Source: Nelumbo lutea (lineage: Eukaryota; Streptophyta; Magnoliopsida; Proteales; Nelumbonaceae). Taken from it: 64,000 bases of DNA. The stretch spans positions 106,885,254 to 106,949,253 of the forward strand of contig JAKGHH010000002.1 in the NCBI GenBank assembly GCA_022828595.1. The letters are read 5' to 3'. The translations under genes were made by a program, and so were the position numbers. The notes under the pieces are model-generated. The model was given only the letters and a program-made list of their open reading frames with translations. It ran no database searches and was not told the origin of the DNA. Of the stretch, positions 10,936-21,582 are shown in pieces (the first letter of the stretch is position 1; every line of letters begins with the position of its first letter).

Positions 10936-13732
10936 ATTCTTTTTACTCGTATTATTTGCAGGAGACAAGTTTTCTTGGTTCAGAGATGAGGAATTTGCAC
11001 GTCAGACTCTGGCTGGTCTTAACCCCTTAAGCATTCAGTTGGTCACGGTATGAAGCATAAATCAATGTCATTTATTATATATCGATGGTAATTAGGCATG
11101 CTTAGAGTATATATTATATGTTAATTATTTCATTGATAACAAAGTGTGAACAAAAATTGTGCAGGAATGGCCATTGAAGAGTAAACTCGACCCTAAAATT
11201 TATGGCCCACCAGAGAGTAAAATCACAAAAGAAATTGTTGAGCGAGAGATCAAAGGCATAATGACCATTGAAGAGGTAAGATGAACCCCTTGTTTATATA
11301 ATTCCAGTACTTTGATTAAGGATCGTTTCTTTGTGCCTAATGACTATTAGAAATGTCAACCAGTTGGGCATCTCCACTGTGAGTCGAGTTTAATAAACCG
11401 GCATTATATGAGTAAATCATAAATGTTTTAAGGGTTCGTTTATGAAACCGGAAAGAAAGACATGATAATATGCAGAAAATTTGTGATCAATCAACTAATA
11501 TCATAAATGTGATAATCAATCAGATGATATTTATCAAAATTTAGGATCTTCAAATATGGAGGTGTGGGATGAAACCCATAATGCCAGCTTGTCGTAAGGT
11601 TGGTAGACCTCATGTGCACCCTGCTTTATCCTCACCCCTTAAAAAAATAAAATAAAATAAAATTCAAGCCAGAAAAATGGGAAATTTTGAAATTCAAATG
11701 GGTGCAATAAAAGAAGATGAAGCAGCAGCCAAGAGGCCCAAGACAAGCTAGCTAGATTTTGGAATGCAAAATTTACATTGCCAATAGGTGCAAATGAGAG
11801 AAAAATGCAAATATTTCATATTTGAAATTCCAATGAGGGCAAATGAGACAAAAGGTGTAAATTTTGCATCAAGTAAATGTAAATATAGCTACAAAACGAA
11901 CAAATGCAAACTTGAACTGGGTGCAAAATTTGCATCCCCAGCAAACAAGCAAAGCCTTAGGAAGTAAGCTTCAAGTACAAAACCAATTTTTCTGTTCTAA
12001 TGACTTAATCTGTGGATTTTTCGTCATTGAGCTTGAAATTCTGTAATTTGTGCTTGCAGGCCATAAAGCAAAAGAAACTGTTTGTGTTGGATTATCATGA
12101 TTTTCTCCTGCCTTATGTGAACAAAGTAAGAGAGCTAGAAGGAACAACACTTTATGGATCTCGAACATTGTTCGTGCTTACACACGAAAACACATTAAGA
12201 CCATTAGCCATTGAGCTCACTCGGCCACCCACCCAATACAAGCCTCAGTGGAAGCAAGTGTTCACACCTAGTTGGGATGCCACTAATTGTTGGCTATGGA
12301 GACTAGCTAAAGCCCATGTTTTGGCCCATGATTCTGGCTATCACCAACTTGTCAGTCACTGGTAAGTCTTTTTTCCTCGAATACAAGATCGACGTGATTC
12401 CTCAGAAGTGATGAGATAATTAGGGATGCTATCATCATCATTATCTTTATCATCTAAACCATGCTTTCAGAAGCTGTTTAGCAATAAGGAAGATTAGGAT
12501 TCGTAGTTTTGGCCCATGACATCACCATATCCCTAATTAATACATTGATCCATAAATTTATTTTTTAATTTTTTTAAATTTGCTTGATGATTTTGCAGGC
12601 TGAGGACTCATTGTTGCACGGAGCCTTACATAATCGCAGCAAATCGACAATTAAGTGCAATGCACCCAATCTATAGATTGTTGCTACCTCATTTTCGATA
12701 CACAATGGAGATCAATGCTCTTGCCCGTGAATCACTCATCAATGGAGGCGGTATCATTGAGAGTGGCTTCTCTCCAGGCAAGTATTCTATAGAGCTGAGC
12801 TCTGCGGCCTATGACCAGCTCTGGAGATTTGACATGGAGGCTTTGCCTGCAGACCTCATTAGAAGGTACGTAAATTTTACAGGAACAATGATCGATACAC
12901 AAGTGCCAAACAGCCTTGTCTTCACCCATGCATTTTCCCTAACTAGTTGTATATTTCTTAAAATTTTCACAGAGGAATGGCAGTTGAGGATCCAACAAGC
13001 GATCATGGTGTAAAGTTGACAATCGAGGACTACCCTTATGCAGCAGATGGTCTTGTGGTTTGGTCATCCATCAAGCAATGGGTGAGTGACTATGTGAATC
13101 ACTACTACCCGGAAGCCAGCCTAATTGAATCCGACCAAGAACTCCAGGGATGGTGGACCGAAGTGCGAACCAAGGGCCATGAGGACAAGAAAGATGAGCC
13201 ATGGTGGCCAGTCCTCAAAACTCAGGATGATCTTATCCAGATATTGACTACTATCATCTGGGTTGCCTCTGGTCACCATGCTGCTGTAAACTTTGGTCAG
13301 TATGGATTTGCCGGCTACTTCCCTAACCGGCCAACTATCGCCAGGACAAACATACCCACTGAAGAACCAACAGAAGCAGAGTTCAAGCAATTCCTTGAGA
13401 AACCAGAGCTTGCTCTCTTGCGTTGTTTCCCTTCAAAAGTTCAAGCAACCAAGGTGATGGCTATCTTGGATGTGTTGTCAAGCCATTCAGTAGATGAGGA
13501 ATATATAGGGGCTACAATGGAGCCATCGTGGTCTGAGGATCCAATAATAGCAGCAGCATATGAACGTTTTAGTGGAAGAATGATGGAGCTGGAAGGGATT
13601 ATTGATGCAAGGAATGCAGATTTGAAGTCGAAGAATAGAACAGGTGCTGGTGTCGTGCCCTATGAGCTTTTGAAGCCAACCTCTAAGCCTGGAGTAACAG
13701 GAATGGGTATTCCCAACAGCATCTCTATTTAA
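7958..13732 (+). CDS. Plastid type-2 (13-) lipoxygenase, LOX-A
   Basis: Complete gene of nine exons: 7958-8327, 8444-8712, 9424-9661, 10566-10883, 10962-11047, 11165-11275, 12060-12361, 12599-12865, 12973-13732. All introns are GT-AG and phases join into a 2721-nt frame (906 aa). Residues 1 to about 60 are rich in Ser, Arg and Gln with few acids, like a chloroplast transit peptide. About 75-215 is the PLAT barrel, and the rest is the lipoxygenase catalytic domain. Predicted iron ligands are His559, His564 (GYHQLVSHW), His756, Asn760 (HHAAVNFGQ) and the C-terminal Ile906. Ala607 sits at the stereocontrol (Coffa) site, as in S-lipoxygenases. The regiospecificity pair is Gly621-Phe622; Phe fits 13-lipoxygenases, while Gly is unusual. 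The expected reaction is 13-hydroperoxidation of linolenate/linoleate in plastids, feeding jasmonate and C6-volatile synthesis. Activity is not shown by sequence. Confidence 0.95.
9040..9235. mobile_element. hAT-like MITE remnant in LOX-A intron 2
   Basis: GGGCCGGGCTTAGGCCGGG words at the left and GGGAGCCCAAGTTGCACCCC at the right are typical of plant hAT MITEs whose inverted ends read AGGGGTGCAACTTGGGC. LOX-B intron 2 has diverged here, so I cannot date the insertion. No effect on splicing is apparent. Confidence 0.5.
9744..9872. mobile_element. Tourist MITE in LOX-A intron 3
   Basis: A 129-bp element with ends GGCTGTCTTTGGTTTGAAGG and TTTAAACTAAACATAACCT, flanked by TTA on both sides (9741-9743 and 9873-9875). 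LOX-B intron 3 has the uninterrupted site CTGTTAATGTC, with one TTA and no element. TTA duplications and these ends fit PIF/Harbinger-mobilised Tourist elements. Sister copies are at 25826-25937 and 35446-35575. Confidence 0.93.
10884..10936 (+). repeat. CT/CTAT microsatellite at the exon 4 splice donor of LOX-A
   Basis: The exon 4 donor GTAAGACC is followed at once by a CT then CTAT tract running to about 10935. LOX-B has a shorter CT+CTAT tract at the same place, and LOX-C has a pure TC tract. The tract occupies most of intron 4, which is only 78 bases. Confidence 0.9.
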
Positions 13733-13774
13733 AATTGGATCATGTACAGTCAATCTTGTATGTTTTAGTGTGAT

Positions 13775-13780
13775 AATAAA
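13775..13780 (+). terminator. Candidate poly(A) signal of LOX-A
   Basis: AATAAA lies about 43 bases after the stop codon. Its last base is the first base of the adjoining MITE and the preceding TAA is that element's target duplication, so the hexamer straddles the insertion junction. Use as the real signal is inferred. Confidence 0.45.
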
Positions 13781-14153
13781 GCTGCATTTGGAAACAATGC
13801 AAATAAGTGGGAGTGCAAATATGTAGAGTGTAAAATGGTCCATAAAAATTTCAAAGTTGGGCTAGTTTTGCACTGACAAATTTACCTTCTTATCAATGAG
13901 ACTTTTAGTTGTAATGGATGCAAACACGGATTGCAATAAAATATATGCCTTTTTTTTTTTTATCAAAAGCCCACTTGAATGCAAATTTATTTATTTTTTA
14001 TTGATGTACTTTTACATAATGTAAAAATGAGTTGGTCTGTCATTTGTCAATGCACAAATGTAATGTTGCCAAATACAAGCAAAAGTGAACTAGAATCTAA
14101 ATTTTCCCTGAACTGAGATTTACACTCTATTTGCATTGTTTTCAAACGCAACC
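13780..14153. mobile_element. Tourist-like MITE at the 3' end of LOX-A
   Basis: Ends AGCTGCATTTGGAAACAATGC and GCATTGTTTTCAAACGCAACC are inverted repeats of 21 bases with few mismatches, flanked by TAA on both sides (13777-13779, 14154-14156). The same insertion is present after LOX-B (23239-23586), so it predates the segmental duplication. It begins within 50 bases of the LOX-A stop and probably contributes to the 3' UTR. Confidence 0.88.
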
Positions 14154-14799
14154 TAATGACTTATTCTAGTTATTGAAAAAAAAAAAAAAACTAGTTTTGC
14201 TTTCAATGAGAGTGAAATGTATTGGCTTCATAGAATAGGATCCGAGATTTAAAACCTAAACCTCTCCTTACATGGTGCTAATTTCTTGCTAATGAACTAA
14301 TAGAAAGAAAGGGTAACAACAGACTTAAATACACCCTGACTTTTGTAAATAGGTATATTAATGTTTTTTTATAACCACAAAGTATGTTTAAATCTATTTG
14401 AAAAACACAAGACATGTTTAAGTCAATTTATGAAAACTTATGGCATGTTTAAGTCTTTTATAAAAGAATAGAAATTCATTGACTCCAAATAAACTAAGGG
14501 TGCAACTTAGTTGGGGCCCAATTTAAGCCCAAACTGATCCAGCTCACAATTTTACATAAAAAGGGCTTGGATTTTGGTTCTTGAGTTAGACTTGTGCCCA
14601 ATACTTTGGTTTTCTTATTTTTGGTATGGCCCCAGACCTGACCTAAGGTAGCCCAAGCCCACGTCTGAATTGGAGAAATCGAAGTTGAACTTGAGGTACA
14701 CTAGGCTCGAGCCGTAGGACCAATTCTTATGGTCAGGCAATACAAGTATATAATGCTCATCGATAGCAATGTGGTTGGGTTTGTTTGCAACAAATTAAG

Positions 14800-16251
14800 A
14801 GAACAAATTGAAGAAATCTTTCATATCTCGTAACTCGAATGGCATAGTTCTAATGGCGTCTCCTCCCACAGTCCCACATCAAAGAAATAAATCTTTTGTT
14901 GATGTCGTAGTAGAATCGTGTGCCTTGGAGCAAGTCCGAATTGGGGTAAAGCCTCCGTCCTTCACCCAATATGGCGAACCTGCAATTTTCTTTACTGATG
15001 AAGAAATTACTAAGGTGTGTGAGCCTTTCAAACTTTCCCTCATTAATTGCCAAATGCTCGTACGGGAGACCCTCCATTCTTGAATTAAAGTCTTTACTTT
15101 TGGATCATTTCAAGTTACTCAAAGAGGTGGTGGTTATCTCAGTTATTGATTTCACAGACTTGCTCTTACATTTCCAATGCGAGGAAGACTTTGTGAAAGT
15201 GTGGCTTAAAGAAGTGGTCTGCCTAAAAAGCTTTCTCTTTAGAATTCTTTAAATGGTCTCCTTTAAAGAATACTCTTGGCGTGGATTAATCTTCCCAAGT
15301 TATCAGTATATTTATTCGGTGAGGATTTCATTATATCAATTTCTGGGTACATGGAAAAACAGCTAGAGTCTATGTAGAAATTGATAGTTCTAAGCCATTG
15401 GTTGAGAAGGTCTGGATTGGGATTGGCAAGGAAGGTTTCTTTCAAAAAATTATTTATGAGAAACATACCCTTATACTGTGATGATTGTCATGAGATTGGT
15501 CACATCTCCAAAAGACTGCAAGAAGAAGAACAAACTAAACAACCTCATGAATGACAAGGTAGAGGTGGTGAAGTCTAGTGATGAAAAGAAGGAAGAATTT
15601 GTTGAGAAAAAGAAACACATTTTAGAGAAGAACAAAAAATTAATAAGATCCGAGTGGCATCCCATGGAAGATTTTAGCAAATTTGGAGTCGTACAAATTT
15701 CACCAGAGAAGCTTTGCACCAAGTATTTGGAAGTCGGAACTCCTCTAAGTGCAGTTACAACACGAGAAACCAGTGCAAAGGCTATTGGGGAATCATGGAT
15801 TAACAGTCTCAGGCCTAAATCAGCAGATGGAAAAGTAATGGCAGTTAATTCAAAGGCAGTGAGCATTAATGAATTGAGAACTTTCCAAGCGAGCTTGAAT
15901 AAGGGAATTAATGGTGTCATAACCAAAGTGACGAAGAGAACAATGGAGTTCAAATCATTAGCTGTGAAACCAATGTTCCTAGTCCATCGGAGGTGCAGGA
16001 TGCCGACAATATCTCAATCGTGGAGGAGTCTCTGACAGGTCAGTTGGCACGACTTTGAACCAAAGGTTGTGGTTCGACAAAAAACGAACAAGGAGACCCG
16101 CTAACGGTAAGATCGATGGTCCCCAATCTTCTCCTAGTTTTTAGCTATGATTTGTACTTTATTTTGGAATATTAGGGGTTGGTTGATAAACAAGTTTATT
16201 AAAATTCACAAAGTTTCAATAATTGCTATTATGGAGCCTTTCATTGAAAGA
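14800..16251 (+). pseudogene. LINE ORF1 fragment, unit A copy (frameshifted)
   Basis: Several broken reading frames match the LINE ORF1 region seen more completely in unit B. The stretch before a zinc knuckle reads RVYVEIDSSKPLVEKVW-like at about 15368-15420. The knuckle itself (CDDCHEIGHISK, 15477-15515) is cut by one extra A compared with unit B (CCAAAAGACTGC against CCAAAGACTGC). The open frame 15478-16035 is the lysine-rich tail in the shifted frame. This is the CCHC-containing gag-like ORF of plant L1-type elements. Similarity to unit B ends near 16251. Confidence 0.8.
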
Positions 16252-17265
16252 GTGTTGTGAGCTTTGGGAAGCTCATGGCTGGCTTAAAGAGATGGAGTCA
16301 CCACCTATTTTTTTAGAGAAAATGGACTCTCATTTTCAGAGTTGAAAGTTCAACTTAAACTCTTTGATAGTGACTTTGTCATCTATGGGAAAGGCACTGA
16401 ACTGAAAGGTTTTGGGCCTCTAAGATTAGGAGAGGGAATGTGTTAGACACTATTCTCTCCAAGCTGCTATAGCATCCCATTACAAGAGTAATTTGGTCTC
16501 AAATTCTAGCAAAGCATGAATTAACAGGATTTCTCAAAGCTCCTAAAATCTGGTGAAAGCGCTCCCAATTTTGCCTAGAATTTATTAGAGGAAGCTGGGA
16601 ATGCAACTTTCCCAGGGTTTTAGGACTTTAAGCAATTTGAAACTAAACTAAAAGAAAAGAGATGATGGAATGAGAGGCTTATCTCTCATGTAGGACCTTG
16701 AAACAAAATTTCCTACAACTAAAAGGACTTCAAACAAAACTTGAGAAGGGCACAGAGTTGGGTTGAACGTTTTTGGTGTTAAATTTGGAAAACGGGGGAT
16801 GATGCTTGAGCTTGGCTTTAGAAATTTTAGGATTTCAATCAAAATGGGTGCATTACAAAAGTTGGGAAACTATTCCTCCTATCTCAAGCTCAAGATGGGC
16901 CTCTATTTATAGAGGAAAAAGGGAGGGAGATTGGTTTGAAACTCATCCAGCTGCAATGTTTGCGATTCAGTAGAGATCTTTTACTGAAATGGGCAAATAT
17001 TTTTGAGAGAGAAGGGCCTATAGTTTACCATTCCTTCTTTGTGATTTTATAATTCTGAAGCAGGGAGGAACATCTCCATGGAGGGGAATCACTTTTAAGA
17101 GGCAATCCACCATGATCTTTGAGTCACCTTCAATCCAAATGTTGTTGAACTTACTTTGAGCTGTTATCTTGTGTTCTTCCACTGCCACTCAGCATCATGC
17201 CAAATTGATGATCAATGAGATACTTAAAGGGATTTCCTTATTCTTCTACTCTAGATTATTTTTTT
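16252..17265. other. Unit A-specific sequence, no gene recognised
   Basis: This stretch has no counterpart in unit B. No protein family is recognisable in any frame. The text around 16440-16620 reads like a degraded retroelement leader but shows no LTR ends. Confidence 0.35.
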
Positions 17266-17267
17266 TT

Positions 17268-17395
17268 GGGTAAAATACAAAAAACCTCCCCTAAAACTTC
17301 TAATAATCATAAAAATCTCTCTCATTATTTTTTTGTAACAAATACCTCCCTGAACTTTTGAGAAACTCAACAAAAACCTCCCTTAGACAGAAAAA
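17268..17395 (+). repeat. MULE-like terminal repeat (left orientation)
   Basis: The sequence from GGGTAAAATACAAAAAACCT through TTTTGAGAAACTCAACAAAA matches, in reverse complement, the block at about 33315-33452. This A/C-rich end with an outermost GGGTAAA is typical of plant Mutator-like non-autonomous elements. A partner end for this copy was not found nearby. Confidence 0.55.
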
Positions 17396-17399
17396 GTTA

Positions 17400-18237
17400 A
17401 GTTGATGCATCAATTTTTGCTATATACCAGTTTTACCCTTTTGTAAATTGTTTTACATACAATATTACTTAAATAACCCCGTTTTAAACTCAACAAAATG
17501 CCCAATCGACCCCAAGATAGATGACTTAGAGAGGAGCCATGTTCAAAATCCATCACTTCAAGAACATTAACTCTCTTAATCTTCCAACCCTTTAAACCCC
17601 TATCCATAGCAAGAGATAAACTTTGTTATTGTGGAGTTCTTCTCTCGAGGTTGTGGAGGATTCAAAGCTTTCCATCCGAAGGTATGATTAATCTCTACCA
17701 TTATTCATCACAAGGAAGAAAATATCAGTGCCATTCTTTTCTTTATTTGCTTCTTTCAAAGTTGAAACTCGATACCATAATCAAAGAAAAGGGTTTTACG
17801 GGCTTAAATCCAGACTTTTGTTTTGTTCTTTTTCTTTATACAGGTATGTCAATTTGTAGAGATGAACCTAGATGTACAATTTTTTCAAGTGAACTATGAG
17901 GAAGAAAAAGAGCTCCTTGCTTTGGTTGTTCATGTTAATAACTTAATATACAGATCAACGTGGGTATTGAAAGTCTAGAATAAAGACCAGAGAGGGCTCA
18001 ACTGTTCTGTATCTTCCTGCAAGTACTTGAAGTATTGAACAATTGATGTTGAACCGTTTCCCAGTTCCCAATTTCCAATTATTTTACTAAATTTACACAA
18101 TGTTAATAATAATGATCGCTTCTTTCATTTCTTCCCAATAGTGAAAAGCAAAAGTGTATGTATGGAGTGTAATTTATCTTAAACTTTGAAACAAAGCAAT
18201 GGAACTCATTTGATATTCAAGGTTAATATCATCAGTT
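17400..18237. other. Unit A-specific sequence, no gene recognised
   Basis: Short frames at 17410-17607 (-) and 17651-17899 (+) have no recognisable motif. Nothing else is supportable. Confidence 0.35.
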
Positions 18238-18575
18238 TATGGCTATATCTGCAAAATAATCATCGAAGGTAATAGAAAAGATTCTAAAAACATATCCACG
18301 CACTTTATGCATATAGCTAAATATGTTGAAGAGGTTTAGACTTCCAGATTCACTTGAATCCTTGACTCTAGGGAAGAAATGAAATATTCCGATGAAGAAT
18401 AGTGGAAGCTTTAAAAAATAGATGGAATATTCGCCGATGACAAATAGTCAAAGCTGTATGTTTATTTTAAATCACTAGTCAAGAATAGTCACAAGTGAAG
18501 AATAGTTGCTGGAAAATAGATGGAATATTCCGAGAAGCCAAATATTCTAGCAATGGTGCCTTGCAAGTGTTAGGG
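18238..18575. repeat. Unit A copy of the repeat that hosts the copia insertion in unit B
   Basis: The sequence aligns with unit B in two pieces, about 27828-27935 and 32985-33210. The break falls at TTGAAT (18354-18359). Unit B has this word on both sides of the 5-kb copia element, so unit A preserves the empty target site. Confidence 0.9.
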
Positions 18576-18997
18576 TTTATGTTTGAAATATTTAATCCTA
18601 GTTGTATCTTCTTTTCTCTATAAAAAGTATACAAGGGCTCCTAAGAAGGGGTTGGATTCTGCCCTTAGGTAAGACGAAAGGTTAATCTTGAGAAATTCAA
18701 GGATAGAGGAAGATAGGATGCTCAGGCAAGAGAAGGGGTTCCTGCTTGTAGTTCGCCTAAGCCACTTCTGCCACCTTTGAATTTGGATCCCAACCATTAG
18801 TCTTAGATTTAATTTATGTTTTTTTATTTCTAATTCCATTTTTTTTCCTTTATGCAATTTACTTTTATTGAATTTGATTTTTGTTTTCTTTTCTGTAGAT
18901 CTGGAATTCGGCCAAATAAAATGGAATGCCTAATTCAAGAAGTTCGAGGGTCAAAGGAGAGATCCAAAGACTACTACTTTTAATCGGATTATAGATT
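18576..18997. other. End of unit A, no gene recognised
   Basis: A TATA-like CTATAAAAAG near 18618 and a C/T-rich tail suggest retroelement or LTR material. No coding frame is convincing. The duplication junction with unit B lies near 18998, at the start of a TTTGGTCCAA-family fragment. Confidence 0.35.
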
Positions 18998-19270
18998 TTT
19001 ATTCAGTCTAATTCAATATATGAAACATTGAATCTATTCAAATTTGTTTTAATTTAGATTCGTTCTAACCCAAACCTATCCATTATCAATGGACCCAATA
19101 TTGACTTAGTCCAACCCAATCCAATATAAATTTATTATAAATGAAGTAGATCCGATCTAATCGAATAAACAGTTTGAACAATTAAATCGGACTGGTTAAA
19201 TTTAATGTGCCTTTATTGGTTTGTCCAATCTGTCTGAATTGATTTTATTTGGAAGGTATCCAATGACAAC
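18998..19270. repeat. Truncated TTTGGTCCAA-family MITE at the start of unit B
   Basis: It aligns with 6850-7141 of unit A but lacks the first 100 bases or so of that element. The right end (CCAATGACAACCTTGATTATATTATAGGG) is kept. The truncation marks the left edge of the duplicated unit. Confidence 0.7.
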
Positions 19271-19505
19271 CTTGATTATATTATAGGGAAAATGGACAAG
19301 TGTAGACATGAATTGGGTCTATATTTTCATGGACAAGGCAATTATTTGATTTTTTAAATTTTGTATTTATTACCGAAATAATTGTTTGGTGGTACCTGAC
19401 ATTTGTCATCTATTGTAGGTTGAATCAAATTTGATTCCCGTTCTCCCGGGTATTTGCTTATTTTCATCTATCGACCTATTGCATCATCCCTCCGAGAGTT
19501 TAGAG

Positions 19506-19640
19506 TTCACATATGCGCCCCACTCAGCGTGCCGACAAACGCCCCAGAACACATCTCAGCGTGTGTTGAGAACATCTTCCGTAGTATCCAATACACAGCT
19601 GAGATTGGCTGTGGGGCGTTATTGAGGAGCGCAAATGTGA
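19506..19640. mobile_element. Small MITE upstream of LOX-B
   Basis: Copy of the element at 7388-7515, with ends TTCACATATGCGCCCC and GAGCGCAAATGTGAA. It retains central sequence lost in LOX-A. Downstream of it LOX-B lacks about 100 bases of promoter that LOX-A has (roughly 7540-7670). Confidence 0.7.
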
Positions 19641-19781
19641 ACTCATAAGAGTTAACCTTGCCTACGACGTTGGTGTATTATTAGTGTAAGAAGCATATAC
19701 TCGATGTGGATGGAGATATTATACATTTCTCTAAAGAAGAAAATTACCATGCTGACCTCCTTTCGATTTTCAAATATTTTT

Positions 19782-19813
19782 CACGTGCAATCCCCCAAAT
19801 CCTTCTATATAAA
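19782..19813 (+). promoter_or_regulatory. G-box and TATA box kept in front of LOX-B
   Basis: CACGTG (19782-19787) and TATATAAA (19806-19813) are identical in order to LOX-A, with one extra C between them. The broken copy therefore keeps the core promoter and could still be transcribed. Confidence 0.55.
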
Positions 19814-19940
19814 CCAACGAAATCTTCACTCCACAACAATCACCACCACCACCACCACCAAGCTGGTAACCATCCCATCGGATTTAGGCATTCAGCCTCC
19901 ACCCATTATCTTCTTCAACATTCTGCAGCAATAAGCAAAG

Positions 19941-21530
19941 ATGTTGAAGACTCAGGTGCATCAGTTGGAGTCGACCAATCGGCCCCTGTTTCTGTTGCAG
20001 AAGTCCTTCTTCTCCAGCCATGGAAGCGCTTCACTGCAAGTAGGACGAGGGCCTTCTCTCCATAAACAGCACAAGAGCTCTGGTGCACGTGCTAGATCCC
20101 TCTCTAGTAAGATAAGGGCAATTTCCACCTCGACCACCGATGTTTCTACTAAAATTAGTAAGAACATCACGGTTAAGGCCGTCGTTACGGTGCAGCCAAC
20201 CGTGGGTGGAGTGCTGTCGAACCTCGGCCTGGAGCGAGGGCTCGATGATATGACAGATTTGCTTGGTAAAACTCTCCTTTTGGAGCTCGTTAGTTCAGAG
20301 CTTGATCCACGTAAGTAATGAGCTACCCAGCAACATAAATAATGTATATACGAATTAATCCCATAAAATATTAAAGTATATATATGCTGATCTAATGTTG
20401 TTGTACATGTGTGTGTATTGATGAAGAGACGGGGACGGAGAAGGAGACGATCAAGGGGTATGCACATACAGTAAGCAAAAATGATGGGGGGTTCAAGTAC
20501 GAGGCCAACTTCAAGGTTCCGGTGAGTTTTGGGGAAGTAGGACGAACACCACAAAGAGATGTTCCTCAAGAACATTGTTCTTGATGGCTTTTCTACTGGC
20601 CCTGTTAACGTTAACTGCGAGTCTTGGGTTCACAGAAAGTTTGGCAACCCACAGAAAAGGATCTTCTTCACTAACAAGGTCTCTCCCTCTCTCTATAGTT
20701 CACCTTAACCTTATTACCTAACTTTTTAGAGAGAATATATTACTCTTGTGAAAGTTGTTAAGCAGAGTAAAATAGTAGAGGGTAAATTTTGAAATACGGT
20801 CATAATTTAATTGTGAATTGTGATAAGGGCATTTTGGTAACTATAATGTATTCATAACTGAAAAACTAACAAAAGAGAAAGAGAGGTATTTGCACCTTTC
20901 CTTCAAAACTATTAGGAGAGTTCTTTTACAATCAACACACAAGGACGGTTTATCCAATTTATTATTGTATTGATAGATAATTTGATATTTATTGAAAGAA
21001 AAAAAAATGTTGACCCTAATATTGTTGATTTGGATGGATCAATATATTTTTCTTGAAAATGAGAAGAAAATTAATTACCCAATACCATTTCTTGTGTAAG
21101 GTAATTACATATGCATATTTTTATAGGAATTTATTTTGCATCAAACCTTAATATTGATCAAATTGGGTTCAATCTAGAGTAATTCCATGTGATTATAAAT
21201 GGATATACTATTTCATATCCGTATCCTACTTAGTTGAATGGAATTTGGTTCAGATCCTAATTGTGATCTGATCCTTTGAAGGCAGGGAATATATAGGACT
21301 GCAAAAGGGTTGAATTCAATCCAATCCATGGGATTGATACTGTGGAGACCTTGGAGATGGCAATCATGTTTGATGAGTTGTACAGTTACGATCATGTTGG
21401 AAGCCAAGCAACGTTGCTACCAACATATTGGTAGTTTAGTACCAGACTAAAGGGGTGTATTTGTAAACGACCCAAAACAATCTAAAGAATTTATCATGTG
21501 GAAAATTCCTGAGACCTTCATTTTAGGAGG

Positions 21531-21582
<52 letters not shown>

